Positions 10,561 through 19,745 of a DNA stretch of 42,842 nt are shown here, one piece after another. Source of the DNA: Echinostoma caproni. Its lineage: Eukaryota > Platyhelminthes > Trematoda > Plagiorchiida > Echinostomatidae. The stretch is from contig UZAN01039376.1 of the NCBI GenBank assembly GCA_900618425.1, positions 50,830 to 93,671 on the forward strand. The letters run 5' to 3'. The position numbers were made by a program, and so were the translations under genes. The stretch's first letter is position 1. The number at the start of each line of letters is the position of its first letter. The notes under the pieces are model-generated. The model had not been told where the DNA came from. It worked only from the letters and a program-made list of their open reading frames with translations, and made no database searches.

Positions 10561-10576
10561 GCCTGTCTATCAACTT
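10561..10576. repeat. target-site duplication, right
   Basis: Exact copy of 10225-10240, immediately after the last base of the element. Confidence 0.9.
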
Positions 10577-11331
10577 AATTGACAAGCAGTTCCTATATGT
10601 TTTGACTTCGGGACAGATCAGGCACAGTTTGTGTATCATGCCTGGTACGGTTATAATTATTCAAATATTTTAGACTGCATTATCCTCTTCGGCCCATAGA
10701 AACTGGGTTTTGAGGTTTTGGGGATTGGGGTGGACTCAACCTTCAAGAAACCTGATGAGAGAGTATCATGTTTAATTGCTTCTCTTTCCTAATTCAAAAT
10801 TGGGTTTCCACTGGAAAATCAATTTTTTTGTCTGAAGCAACGAACAGACAGGCACTGACTGGTTTGGATGCTTCTGCTTTGAAGTCCAACATAAAAAATG
10901 TCGAAGAGGTAACCGTCTTTATACGCCTGTGATAGCCTGTTTGTGAATGACTGAGTGAGTAAGTAAAATGCACTTGTTCAATTCATTTCGTGTTCAGCAC
11001 GTCTGTTTGGTTAAAAAGAGTCTAAATAGTACAAACGGGTTTGCCTAATTTACTTTGTGGAACCCAATAGGTATCAAAAGAACCTCTCAGGGTGATCTGT
11101 CTTAGCTCACCCGGCGCAGCATATGCTTTGCAGAGATTTGGTCAATGGGTATTAGTCAGTTGATCACATAGCCTCGTTTCCTCTCGGCGGATGAGTTTTA
11201 TGAAAACACTGTGAGATGATTGTTCCGTGACCATCATTCGCTGGTATGTTTTGTGCAAAATTATGACTGTATTATGCCAAAACGCTCGTTTTAATTATAT
11301 ACCAATACAAAAGGCAGTAAACATAAAAGAA
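10577..11331. other. non-coding, nothing recognised
   Basis: No gene or repeat supported in this interval. Confidence 0.5.
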
Positions 11332-11391
11332 AGATAGAATACGATGGGATCTTTGGCTTGCTTTAATTGTCTAAACAGTCCCACGGAGCAC

Positions 11392-11680
11392 ATTTTCAAA
11401 TAGAACAAGGAGTGGCGAACAAGCTTGTTTTCAGTGATTCGTAGCCATGCCAAATACATCACAATAAATATTACGCTGTTTATATATAAATCAGTATTCA
11501 ATCATAAAAACGTAAATAAATGTTGCGGGAAAGGGAAAATAACCTCGCTTTCCCGAAAATTTGTTTACGTTTTTATGATTGAATACTGATTTATATATAA
11601 ACAGCGTACTATTTATTAAGATGTATTTAGCATGGCTACGAAAACAAGCTTGTTCGCCACTCCTTGTTCTATTTGAAAAG
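11392..11680. repeat. foldback element: 289-nt near-perfect hairpin
   Basis: Left arm 11392-11533 and right arm 11548-11680 are reverse complements with only a few substitutions and one 7-base insertion (AGTGATT) in the left arm. The loop is 14 bases. Shared blocks include CAAATAGAACAAGGAGTGGC, AACAAGCTTGTTTTC, TTTATATATAAATCAGTATT, CAATCATAAAAACGTAAA and CGGGAAAG. An 11-bp direct repeat AGATAGAATAC flanks the region (11332-11342 and 11679-11689). Open frames inside are mirror-image shadows. It may be a MITE-like foldback element or an inverted duplication made during retroposition. I cannot assign a transposase family. Confidence 0.85.
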
Positions 11681-11689
11681 ATAGAATAC

Positions 11690-12829
11690 ATTTCGATTTG
11701 ACGATGGTAAAGTGAAATCGAATCGATGGAACTCACTGCAACAACCAACTGATGCATTACCAGACTTTATTCGGATGTTTACCTTGAGAGTCAATTTCAG
11801 ACGAGCAAGTTACTTCCCTACAAAAGCATAAGTCATTATATGCTTGCTTTGAAGGTACTGAAAGAAAAGAAATGGCAAACGCTTTGAACCCATTTGGGGA
11901 CACTGCTTAAAAGCTTTTGATTATTAGCCATTATCTTAAGAGACTCATTTCGATCTAGGTCAAACCTAATCATTTTGTGGAAAGGAATGATAATAGATAA
12001 GTTACAAACTTAAAAAATGATCGGCACAAGTCAACATTAGCATTCAATAATCCGAACGCCTAACTGACGTTGCTAATTGACACGCGACTTGCAGGATTTA
12101 TAGTCAAAGAAATCTGTCCAAAAATGAAAAAAAGTGGAGCACTAAGTGATGATGCTTATTCTGACTTCTCTATCCATATCAGGACTTTGTCTCAAACAGC
12201 AGTGTCTGAATGACTTGGGACTGTTTGCACCTGGTTCTGTGGTTTGTTGTGCAACTGCTATTGACAGGACAATCGTTACACAGTTTGGTATACCGATTCA
12301 ATGAATCCGTCAAACGACGAACCCCAAAACATCAGACGTTTCAACTCCTCTTGACTCCGCCCCAGTTTTTCAGTGACCTTGCGACCCGCCGATCCCAGTC
12401 TAGGCCAGAAATCACATCTATCCCTTCCGAGTTATCGTGTGGTTTTACATTGTCCTTGCATTTGCATGGATTTTAACACATTTCAAGCTTAGGTTTATGA
12501 ACGGTTAAGACACCTAAGGGATAACAGATGTGAACCACGGTTTCAGGCATCCAACAGATGCATGGTGGTGCCATTCTTGCATGTACCTAATCAGCGCAAT
12601 TATTTGCAAGTGGGATAAAGAAGCGCAAAAGCTAGAGCTAATAGGCCGACAAGAAAATAAATTCCATCCAGCAGGAAAATCCGTGTCAGAACACTGAGTG
12701 TGCGGGCGTGGCTCGACAATCTTCGCAAGCACTGTGCAGCGGACACTTTAATAAATCAACTTACTGAGGTACAAGGAGGTAATTCCGCATTTGACTTGTG
12801 AGTAGTGGTGTAGAATAATTGATTTTTAT
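11690..12829. other. non-coding stretch with unassigned frames
   Basis: An 88-codon frame at 12210-12476 on the plus strand and a 72-codon frame at 12514-12732 on the minus strand show no domain, signal peptide or splice support. I see nothing else. Confidence 0.45.
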
Positions 12830-13033
12830 TGATTTTGAGCTGACTATCCCTCGGAGTTCACCTTCACGTACAATCCTCAGTTCATCGATTCAATCATACA
12901 CTCTGAAGCACTAGACTCGAGTTTCGCTCTTATTGGATCTCATCAGTAGTGCGTGTTAACCGTCCCATCTGGGATTTGAACTCCGGACCCATAGCATGGA
13001 AGGTGTGTGCGTTACCATTATACCAACCAGCTC
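12830..13033 (-). mobile_element. tRNA-Gly-like SINE with hammerhead tail
   Basis: Read on the minus strand from 13033, it begins with a tRNA-like head: A-box region TGGTTGGTATAATGG (13015-13029), an anticodon-like CCTTCCATGC (12994-13003, anticodon UCC, glycine type) and B box GAGTTCAAATCCC (12971-12983). The hammerhead follows at 12952-12908. A tail runs on to about 12830, with GAGTGTATGATTGAATCGAT and GGATAGTCAGCTC, ending in an A-rich CAATAAAAATCAATTA. The spacing of the A and B boxes is tRNA-like. This is a non-autonomous Pol III retroposon of a different family from the one at 10241, because head and tail differ and only the ribozyme core is shared. It faces a second tail copy at 13034-13170. 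Confidence 0.75.
12908..12952 (-). ncRNA. type I hammerhead ribozyme, intact core
   Basis: On the minus strand the core residues are all present: CTGATGA (12946-12940), GAAAC (12925-12921) and cleavage GTC (12916-12914). Stem I is a perfect six-pair helix, GCACUA with UAGUGC. Stem II is GAUC/GAGC with a CAAUAA loop and one mismatch. Stem III is the perfect palindrome ACUCGAGU, suited to a dimeric fold. It is predicted to be self-cleaving. This is the best-preserved core in the window. Confidence 0.85.
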
Positions 13034-13170
13034 ATACCACTTCTGATGAGCTCCATTAAGAGCGAAACTCAAGTCTAGTGCTTCCGAGTGTATGGTTGAA
13101 TCGATAAACTGTGCGTGAAGGCGAAGTTCAAAGGATAGTCAGATCAAAAGCAACAAGGAGATAAGCCAGA
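13034..13170 (+). mobile_element. second hammerhead SINE tail, inverted relative to its neighbour
   Basis: The plus strand carries the ribozyme and then GAGTGTATGGTTGAATCGAT, CTGTGCGTGAAGGCGAAGTT and GGATAGTCAG. This aligns with the minus-strand tail at 12830-12907. It has no head of its own. Its 5' edge meets the head of the inverted copy at about 13033, so the pair forms a palindromic unit of about 340 bp around one tRNA-like head. This could be an inverted 5' junction from twin priming or head-to-head insertion. Confidence 0.7.
13038..13081 (+). ncRNA. type I hammerhead ribozyme, slightly worn
   Basis: CTGATGA (13043-13049), stem II GCUC/GAGC (perfect, loop CAUUAA), GAAAC (13064-13068) and GTC (13073-13075) are all kept. 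Stem I pairs CACU with AGUG, with a U-U mismatch next to the core. Stem III, ACUCAAGU, has lost perfect self-complementarity compared with ACUCGAGU in the neighbour. Activity is less certain. Confidence 0.75.
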
Positions 13171-13699
13171 TGTTCACTTTGACTGAGAATAAAACGGGTT
13201 AGCAGGAAGCTTTAATAAGAGCGGACAGAAGTGACATAAAGACACACGGTCGGTAATGGATTTGGATGGTTTAGCGCAGCTGTTTTGTCTGTTTGCAACT
13301 AAAGTCCACACTTAGACGTTTTCACCTGCCGTGTCTCACTACAAAAGTGGCAGCGGGGAATACCATCTTTTCAACACGACAACGCTGTAATAGACACCTA
13401 ATGCGTCAGAAAAAATATGACTCGTGTAAATGGAGTTGAGGATTCCCACTGACCAGCACGCAGTCTTTATCTCAACGCAACGAAAAACCGCTGGGAAGTT
13501 TTACTCAGGAAAGTTTACAAAAGATCAAGAACTGAAGACGCTTTTAACATAGGGTGAGCAAGCATTCGCATCACAGCTTTTGGAGCAAAAGGAACAACAA
13601 TACTATCCGTATCCTTTTTGTATACCTTATTGGGATGCGTTTTGTGAAATGTTTATGGTGAACTATATTCCCATCGGCTGATTTTCTGCATCTTTAGTG
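13171..13699. other. non-coding, nothing firm
   Basis: An open segment near 13550-13680 has no clear domain. I see no other feature. Confidence 0.4.
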
Positions 13700-13960
13700 A
13701 CTACGAATTAGTGAATGGTGGTTTCGATATTCGGATCGACAAACCCGGATCTTTGCGGTAGACCGTTGTCTCCAGTTTTCCTGATGACGTTTTGATGATT
13801 AAGAGGTCCAGTTGTTTATCCTTCTCCATTTCCATTGCGAATTTGATACAATTGAATATGTTATTGACACTATTGTGGGTTCCTTCTAATTCCGATTACT
13901 TCGAGATAGCAAATGTGTCATCAACGTATCGGAGCCAAAGTTTTGACTTGGACCGCAATC
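13700..13960 (-). mobile_element. Penelope-like element fragment: reverse transcriptase catalytic region
   Basis: On the minus strand the frame reads KLWLRYVDDTFAISK, where YVDD (within 13914-13931) is the catalytic pair of aspartates of reverse transcriptase. It continues SVNNIFNCIKFAMEMEKD, then LIIKTSSGKLETTVYRK (about 13752-13800), the segment that follows the active site in PLE reverse transcriptases. At least one stop lies just after ISK. The element is truncated on both sides, with no GIY-YIG part and no 3' tail recognised next to it. It differs in sequence from the copy at 21.1 kb, so it belongs to another PLE subfamily. Confidence 0.75.
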
Positions 13961-14269
13961 AGGAAGGAAGAACAATTTCCTCTCTCCTACTCTCACCCCC
14001 TCGCACCAGTTCAACGGCGAACCGAGTCGAACACAGTGAGAACAACGTACAAAACTATTCGGTGGAGAAGAACGCATATATAAACCAGCAGGGTACAAGC
14101 GGACCGCTACTACTTCAAAAGCACTGACAGTGTCACCTACACTGGAGATAAAACGTTTGCAAACAAATTGCCAAGTTCGGTGAACAAGCGAAACGGAGCT
14201 CAGTTATCACATTTTATTCATTACAGATGTAATTGCATAGTTTAATTTTCAGGGAAAAGACTGCAACCA
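13961..14269. other. non-coding, nothing recognised
   Basis: Frames on both strands here are shadows in part of the PLE fragment boundary and have no domain. Confidence 0.4.
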
Positions 14270-14279
14270 ATCAAAATAC

Positions 14280-14360
14280 GGTTGGCCGTGATGATATTCG
14301 AACGTTTAACCTCCGGTTTGCCATAATAATTAACTTAACCGATTGACCAAAGCTATTTGA
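14280..14360 (-). mobile_element. tRNA-like head of a SINE relic
   Basis: On the minus strand TTTGGTCAATCGGTT (14337-14351) fits the A-box region and CGTTCGAATATC (14293-14304) fits a B box, at tRNA-like spacing. Between them lies an anticodon-arm-like ATTATGGCAAACCGG. It is not a clean cloverleaf, so I call it a SINE head or tRNA pseudogene. No tail was recognised. Confidence 0.45.
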
Positions 14361-15040
14361 AAAGATTCGTTCAAAGACTTTCCATCGGTGCGATTTTTGG
14401 CACTGAGCGAGTCCCACTACTGATTGCCTTAATCTTTAACCTGTGGGAGGTTTAAGGTGAACCTCTATCTGTGCGCTGGACGTCTAAAACCACGCTGATC
14501 CCTAGGCCTTTTGATACATGATTTTTATGCATCCTCTAACAAGTAATTGACTCCAATACAATTAACCAAATTTCATCATGAGTATTCTAACATATATGTG
14601 AATATTCAACTTCAAACCATTGATATGGACGTAGTTGGTAATATTGTGCCTGCCAGCTCATTCCAGAGCTAACCAGAATCAGCGCTTCACGTTTCTCATG
14701 CTATCGGTTATTCCACTGAGTGGGTTCATTGAGTAATGTGAAGATGAAGTCTGGAAGCTGGTTAGTTAAAACTCAAAACTAACTTCAAACAAATCATTCT
14801 TGCCAAGTACTTTTGAGTTAAAATGAAACTTGGAAATGTAAAATACCTATATCGAAATACGCGCATAAAAGTCTTGGTTAGGTAATAATCTTTAGCTTGA
14901 AGTATTTTAGGTAGTTTGCCGTGTCAATCGGATGCTTCCGAGTCCGAATCTGTACTTGAAGATCATATCGGAACAAATGAAAATCGTGACTGTGGTGAGG
15001 TTCGGGTAGGATCTGGCTTTTAAAGTTAAAACAAACACCC
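14361..15040. other. non-coding, nothing recognised
   Basis: No supported gene or repeat. Confidence 0.45.
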
Positions 15041-15165
15041 CGTTTATGCCAGGGTATCTGTAGTTCAAATTTTGGCCTAGCATCATTGATGAGCTCCCTT
15101 GAGAGTGAAGCCTGAGTCTGGTGCGATTCGAGTGTATGATTCTTGGATGATTGCATTCCCACTTT
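15041..15165 (+). mobile_element. decayed tRNA-Gly-like hammerhead SINE
   Basis: A B-box relic (GTAGTTCAAATTTTGG, about 15060) precedes a hammerhead relic, ATTGATGAGCTCCC, GAGAGTGAAG and CTGAGTCTGGTGC (15081-15124), and then GAGTGTATGATT of the family tail. The order and spacing match the unit at 12.8-13.2 kb. CTGATGA has become TTGATGA and GAAAC has become GAAGC, so catalysis is lost. It is a third copy of that family. Confidence 0.6.
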
Positions 15166-15972
15166 TGCTCGAGTTTCATAATCATTACAGAATGAACCGA
15201 TGGAAAAATCAAATATGAGTTGAGCTTAATTAGAAAACTCTGTATCATCTGTATTATAATGACCAAATAAACGCTCCTTCACACGTACGGTTGCGACACA
15301 CAACACGTGACAGGAGTAGAACTGTAGACCTCACGCTTTGAAGAGTCGAACGTGAACGCATTCAGAGTATGATTGAATGCAATCAGGTGTGAAACCAATT
15401 ACGGCTCTTTTACGAGCGCGTGTTATGCCAACCATAAAATGTGAAGTACTTGGACGAAGTAGCAATAAATTGAACACTGTGGTATATCAGTTGAACCAAT
15501 AAATGCTAACGAGAAAAAAATCAGCATTCATTATTCCACTTGATTCTGTTCATACGCTAAACGCTCCGAAATTCAACAGAACGTCGTAGTAATAATAGAA
15601 ACAACCATGGGAGAATTCGCTCTCTATTATTGTGAAAATTTTACTTTTAAATATTGAATCAGTTGTGCTCGCTGGGAGGTAGCTAAATGTATTGATTGCA
15701 GACAACGAAACACGAAAAATTGCAGATTTGGTAAACCATTTGGACCGGATTAGGTGATGATAGTTTACGAGGACTTCTCCTGAATAATAAAAACAATCAC
15801 ATCTGTTGAATTTTCTCACACTCTCGCGTGTATAAACCCCAGCCAGGGGGAAAGAAGAAACATGGATGGAGCACAATACGTTCATCCAGGAGTGAATGGA
15901 TCGGAAAGTGTGTGCGACTCATTGATACATCAGAAATTAAGCTGAGGGATTCGTATGCACACGTTCCACGAA
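15166..15972. other. non-coding; possible further tail fragment
   Basis: Around 15345-15400 the sequence GAGTCGAACG, then TTCAGAGTATGATTGAAT, resembles the hammerhead-SINE tail at 12880-12915 and may be another worn copy. Otherwise nothing is recognised. Confidence 0.35.
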
Positions 15973-16019
15973 GTTGCACTGATGATTTCGCCTAGTCTGG
16001 TAGCGAAACGTCTGCGAAC
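15973..16019 (+). ncRNA. hammerhead-like motif of PLE type
   Basis: CTGATGA (15979-15985), GAAAC (16005-16009) and GTC (16010-16012) occur in order. Stem I pairs UUGCA with UGCGA. The segment between GAAA and the cleavage site is only ACGU, a palindrome that could pair between two RNA molecules. This is how short stem III hammerheads of Penelope-like elements are described. Stem II (after CTGATGA, UUUCGCCUAG to GGUAGC) is damaged. No PLE coding sequence was found next to it, so it may be a solitary tail. Confidence 0.5.
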
Positions 16020-17627
16020 AACATTTTCTGCTTGGAGTACACACTAACATGAAAATCCGCATCCCGCGCTACAATACTTTCATATTATATTAAACCCTTT
16101 GTATGCGGTATAGCAAAATGGAAATCACAGTTCAAGCTATACTGATTTGCATCACAATCAGCTTTTTAATGAAGAACTTTGGCTTCTTTCCGATGAATAA
16201 CCAAGGCATTGGCAAAAGAAAAACCAAAAAACCGGTTACATTTGGGCGAAGGTGAATAAAGCGAAACACTTTATTGATTTGCTCAAATCCTAGTGTAGAC
16301 TAAAGTCTCCATAATGCCATTCTCTCCTAGAACAGAGTAATTTCTGCCTGTTGAGGACTGCCAATTTCAAATCCGCGAGTTGGTAATGATACAATTGATA
16401 TGTTTGACTCGATTGCCGAAACACGATTGAACTCATGGATTTAGTTTCATCTACCAACTCTTCTATACCTACCAAAGTTCATAACTCGTTATCCTAAAAA
16501 TACTACAGCTTATCCTCATTTTGTTCTAATGAACATTGACCTCTGTCATGCTAGAGAGACAGCTTACATAACCGGCAGTTGAAACCGTAAGAACTACCTA
16601 GCTGTTCTGATTAGAGCTGAAGAAAGACCCTCGAATTGGTTGTAAGTTAAGACTGTTTTGCCCATATTGCGCAATAGATTGCATCTGTCTTAGCTTTTAT
16701 TGATTATGCAAACGCCTGCGGTTTTTGCAATTGAGAAATGCTGATTTAAGGCCTTTCTGAAAGTGACCTGACATTTGGAGTACTTCTGAAGGTATTGATT
16801 CACTTCGTTTAAGGATAAACAGTCTGTCTTCGAGCATCTTGAATCAGTTGTTTCCCAAATGCCATTCCGCCGCTATTTCTTTTGGATTGTACAAGCATTA
16901 TCTCACCAGTAATGGAAACTGTATAGCCTAGAGGTATACCAATTTTATAGCAATTGGTTGTTTTTCATCTGATTCATTTCCTTCAATAACAGCTCCGGTG
17001 AAATCGGCCCTAGCCCAAATCCCTGCGCTTTGCAACAGCAATGTGTTGCTGTTCTCTTTAGTCCTAAAACTTGTCCCTGTTAGCTAAATCTTTGAAGTAC
17101 CCTCTATGATATGATACAGTATGGTATGATACAGTAGTCACAACATTTCCAAATATGAGTCTAAGGATCACTCCGGCCCATAATTCTAACAGGTCTCATA
17201 GAAGTTCATCGAGGGTTTTCCGACCGGAAAAATGACATTCTAGCAGAATAATGGTCTTATACTTAGAAACGTGTAAATAATTTTACACCGGTCAAGATAT
17301 TCAGTACATTCTTTTCTGGTGAGAGTGAAAAGCACTTATTTTGTTCTCTAGATCCTCAAACTACCTTTCGATGCAGTGGTAGTGATGAAACATTTCATCG
17401 CGTGTTAAGTTTGTTATCGAGAGGACTAACAGAGAAGGGCACTACTGCATCAAAAATTCACGAGACTGTGTTAAAGCCGCTAGTGCGTTGTAAATTTCAA
17501 ATCAGTATAGAAAAACCGGCAAAATTCCAACCTTTTGAAGGGCCGTTCGCCAATCTTATGACAAGTGTAATCTGCTTTAAGGAGAGTCCGTTTATTAGAA
17601 TTTTCTGTTATCAATTTATATTTGAGC
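16020..17627. other. non-coding, nothing firm
   Basis: About 1.6 kb. A small tandem ATGATACAGT duplication lies near 17108-17133. An open frame at 17402-17698 overlaps the next PLE 3' end on the opposite strand and is a shadow there. Confidence 0.45.
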
Positions 17628-18300
17628 AAAATCACAACACTGCAAATGAACGCGACTCGATTCCGAAATCAGGTTGCTGCATCTCACTTGCTACTTAATT
17701 CAGAAAACAAATAAGTTATATATCACAGTTAATGATAAACGTACATGGTACCAATTCTCATTTCGACTTAATTGGCCACCAGGGCTATGCCAAACTGATG
17801 ACGCAACAGGGGCCATTGGAGCTTGAATGCTATGACCCTTGCAAATCATAGCCACCGTCAATTTGTAATTGTGTAAAAACCCGAAACTACGTCCCGCAAT
17901 CGGCTCGGTGGTCAGTTTGTAGCAAATGGCGAGCGATTGACAGCGCAGGTGTTTTCTGTGACTGGCTTTATGGACTGGTTGTTTATGTAGCCCTCAATCT
18001 CGTTTGCTCGCATTTGACTCATACAGGTATGTGTTTGGTCACACGGATGCGCAATGGACTCCTTGTTCTGTTCGCGTAGTTGGCTCTGCAACCAAACTGA
18101 AATTCATAGATTACCTGTGGTTTGGCCGACAGAGTGAGCAGTGGTTTCAAAACTCTGTCTACCGAAGTGTTCTGTTCTTTGTTGGTGTACTGTTACAACA
18201 CTTTAGGATTATTCGACGGTGATCGGCAGTCAACTTTCGTGGTTGTTTACCTAACCAGTGTTATCAAACTTTACCCGAGAGAATATTGTCAGAATTTTGC
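17628..18300 (-). mobile_element. Penelope-like element, 3' half (GIY-YIG region and 3' UTR)
   Basis: On the minus strand LLTLSAKPQVIYEFQFGC continues RANYANRTRSPLRIRV and HIPV (about 18000-18140). This lines up residue for residue with the GIY-YIG start in the 21 kb copy (LSAKSHVVYGFYRGCGATYV). The DNA then matches that copy on through the C-terminus and 3' UTR: 17628-17830 is the counterpart of about 22000-22195 in the opposite orientation, including CTGCATCTCA, TTATATATCACA and the CCAGGGC block. Stops and frameshifts are frequent, and conserved GIY-YIG residues are partly lost (VGRT to ANRT). The 5' limit near 18300 is uncertain. Plus-strand frames at 18004-18535 are shadows. Confidence 0.75.
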
Positions 18301-19619
18301 ATCCTTAAGAAAGTTATCTGCATCAAGGGTATTCACCACTGTCTCCAAGTTCTGTTTTTCCAAGATTTTTATCCAGTATGGAGTGTCTCAAAACTTTTCC
18401 CGTCCAATGTTCGATTGGGTTTTTGTAATTATTGCTGCTCATCCATTGGAATACGCCCACGTGGCGGATGCATTTAAAATGTGGTTGATGACCGCTTCAA
18501 ATACCTCTGATTGCTTGATGCTGTATACGCACTGATGTGTCCCAAAACACACCGTGCGAACGGAGATTTTCATTGGCAGAGTTTGCTGTTTACGAAACTA
18601 AACAAATTCCTTGAAGAAAATGTGCAGAATTCAATTTTTCTGTCAGGCAATCACATAAAAGCATCGACGTAGTGCAACGATAAAACAACATCCACCACAA
18701 GCTGCTTAGCATATAGCTTTTCTAGTGCACAAATTATTTGTTCAGTGCAAGTGGAATACAGCTAGTCATTTCAATACCATACACCGCTATATGATGCAAT
18801 ACGAATTTAACGTGAGTTTACCTTCCATTATACGGTGAATCACATTGCGCCCAGAGTAAGAGAAGATTGAACTGAAAAACTAGGAAGTAATCTATGTTGT
18901 TGTTTTGACAATCAATTCCCAATCGATCCAGTGAGACAATTAGTCAGATTCGGAATTTTCCTGATTGATTCATAAACCTGGGAGACAAGTACCCAGATAA
19001 GCTGGATGCAACAGCAGTAACAAGCTTATGACGACCAGCTATCTGTCCTACTGTGTGTACAGAGAAAAACAACAATGGCTATCCCGTGGTCAACTGAGTG
19101 GTATGTTTGTGTTTTCTCTTTGATGTCTCGCGTTCACTCTCCTCAGTTGATCCGATTTATGTGTTCGGACCTAACCAGGCACAACCAGCTATACGTTCCT
19201 TGATTGCTTTGTAATGCACGGCTTCATTTTTTGTGAATAAAGAGACTAATCACAACGAACTACAACATTATTAAAATAATTGGCCAAAAATTGTTACAAA
19301 GTTTGCCTAAGTTTGGTAAATTCAAATAAAAGAATTGCAATTCACGGCAACTAGTTACTTTGTCCATGGATATGTACGTTAACGATGTAGAACTGTAAAT
19401 GCGAAAATCAATTCCTTTTGCTTACAAATATTGTTTCTTGTTACTTCATAATATAGATTATCCTTTTTGCGAAAATGGAACCAACCAGAACCTTAAATGT
19501 TTTCTAATCAGGTACATACAAAATCAGAACCTTTTTTAGCTTAGCCAGTCCATTTTGCATTACCGTCAATAGCAAATATCTTACTCGTCCTCTTACCACT
19601 ACTAATAGAACTACTACTG
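18301..19619. other. non-coding, nothing recognised
   Basis: Possibly contains more of the decayed PLE next to 18300, but I could not read any motif with confidence. Confidence 0.4.
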
Positions 19620-19745
19620 TTGTGAGATACTACTCACTTGTGAGTAGTACGCAAAAAGATGCGATCAGCGGTTTCTCTCCATGGCCAAAAATGAACAAGA
19701 CTTGTTGGAGAGAATTGCTGCTGTTCGGTATGCTGAATACAATAA
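19620..19745 (-). repeat. dispersed repeat C, copy 1, ending in a palindrome
   Basis: On the minus strand AACAGCAGCAATTCTCTCCA, then CTTGTTCATTTTTG, AGAGAAACC and GCATCTTTTTGCG lead to the palindrome GTACTACTCACAAGTGAGTA (19650-19631). Copies lie at 27207-27308 and 42003-42080. No coding sequence or tRNA-like head is seen, so the class of element is unknown. Confidence 0.7.

Noticed and set aside
10745..10775. CTGATGA in AACCTGATGAGAGAG
   Set aside because: No second core half and no flanking pairing.
11295..11757. Two minus-strand open frames inside the foldback
   Set aside because: They are mirror readings of the palindrome and share the same arm sequence. No domain or start context.
18004..18535. 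Plus-strand frames of up to 137 codons
   Set aside because: They lie opposite the GIY-YIG segment of the minus-strand PLE, which explains the open reading.
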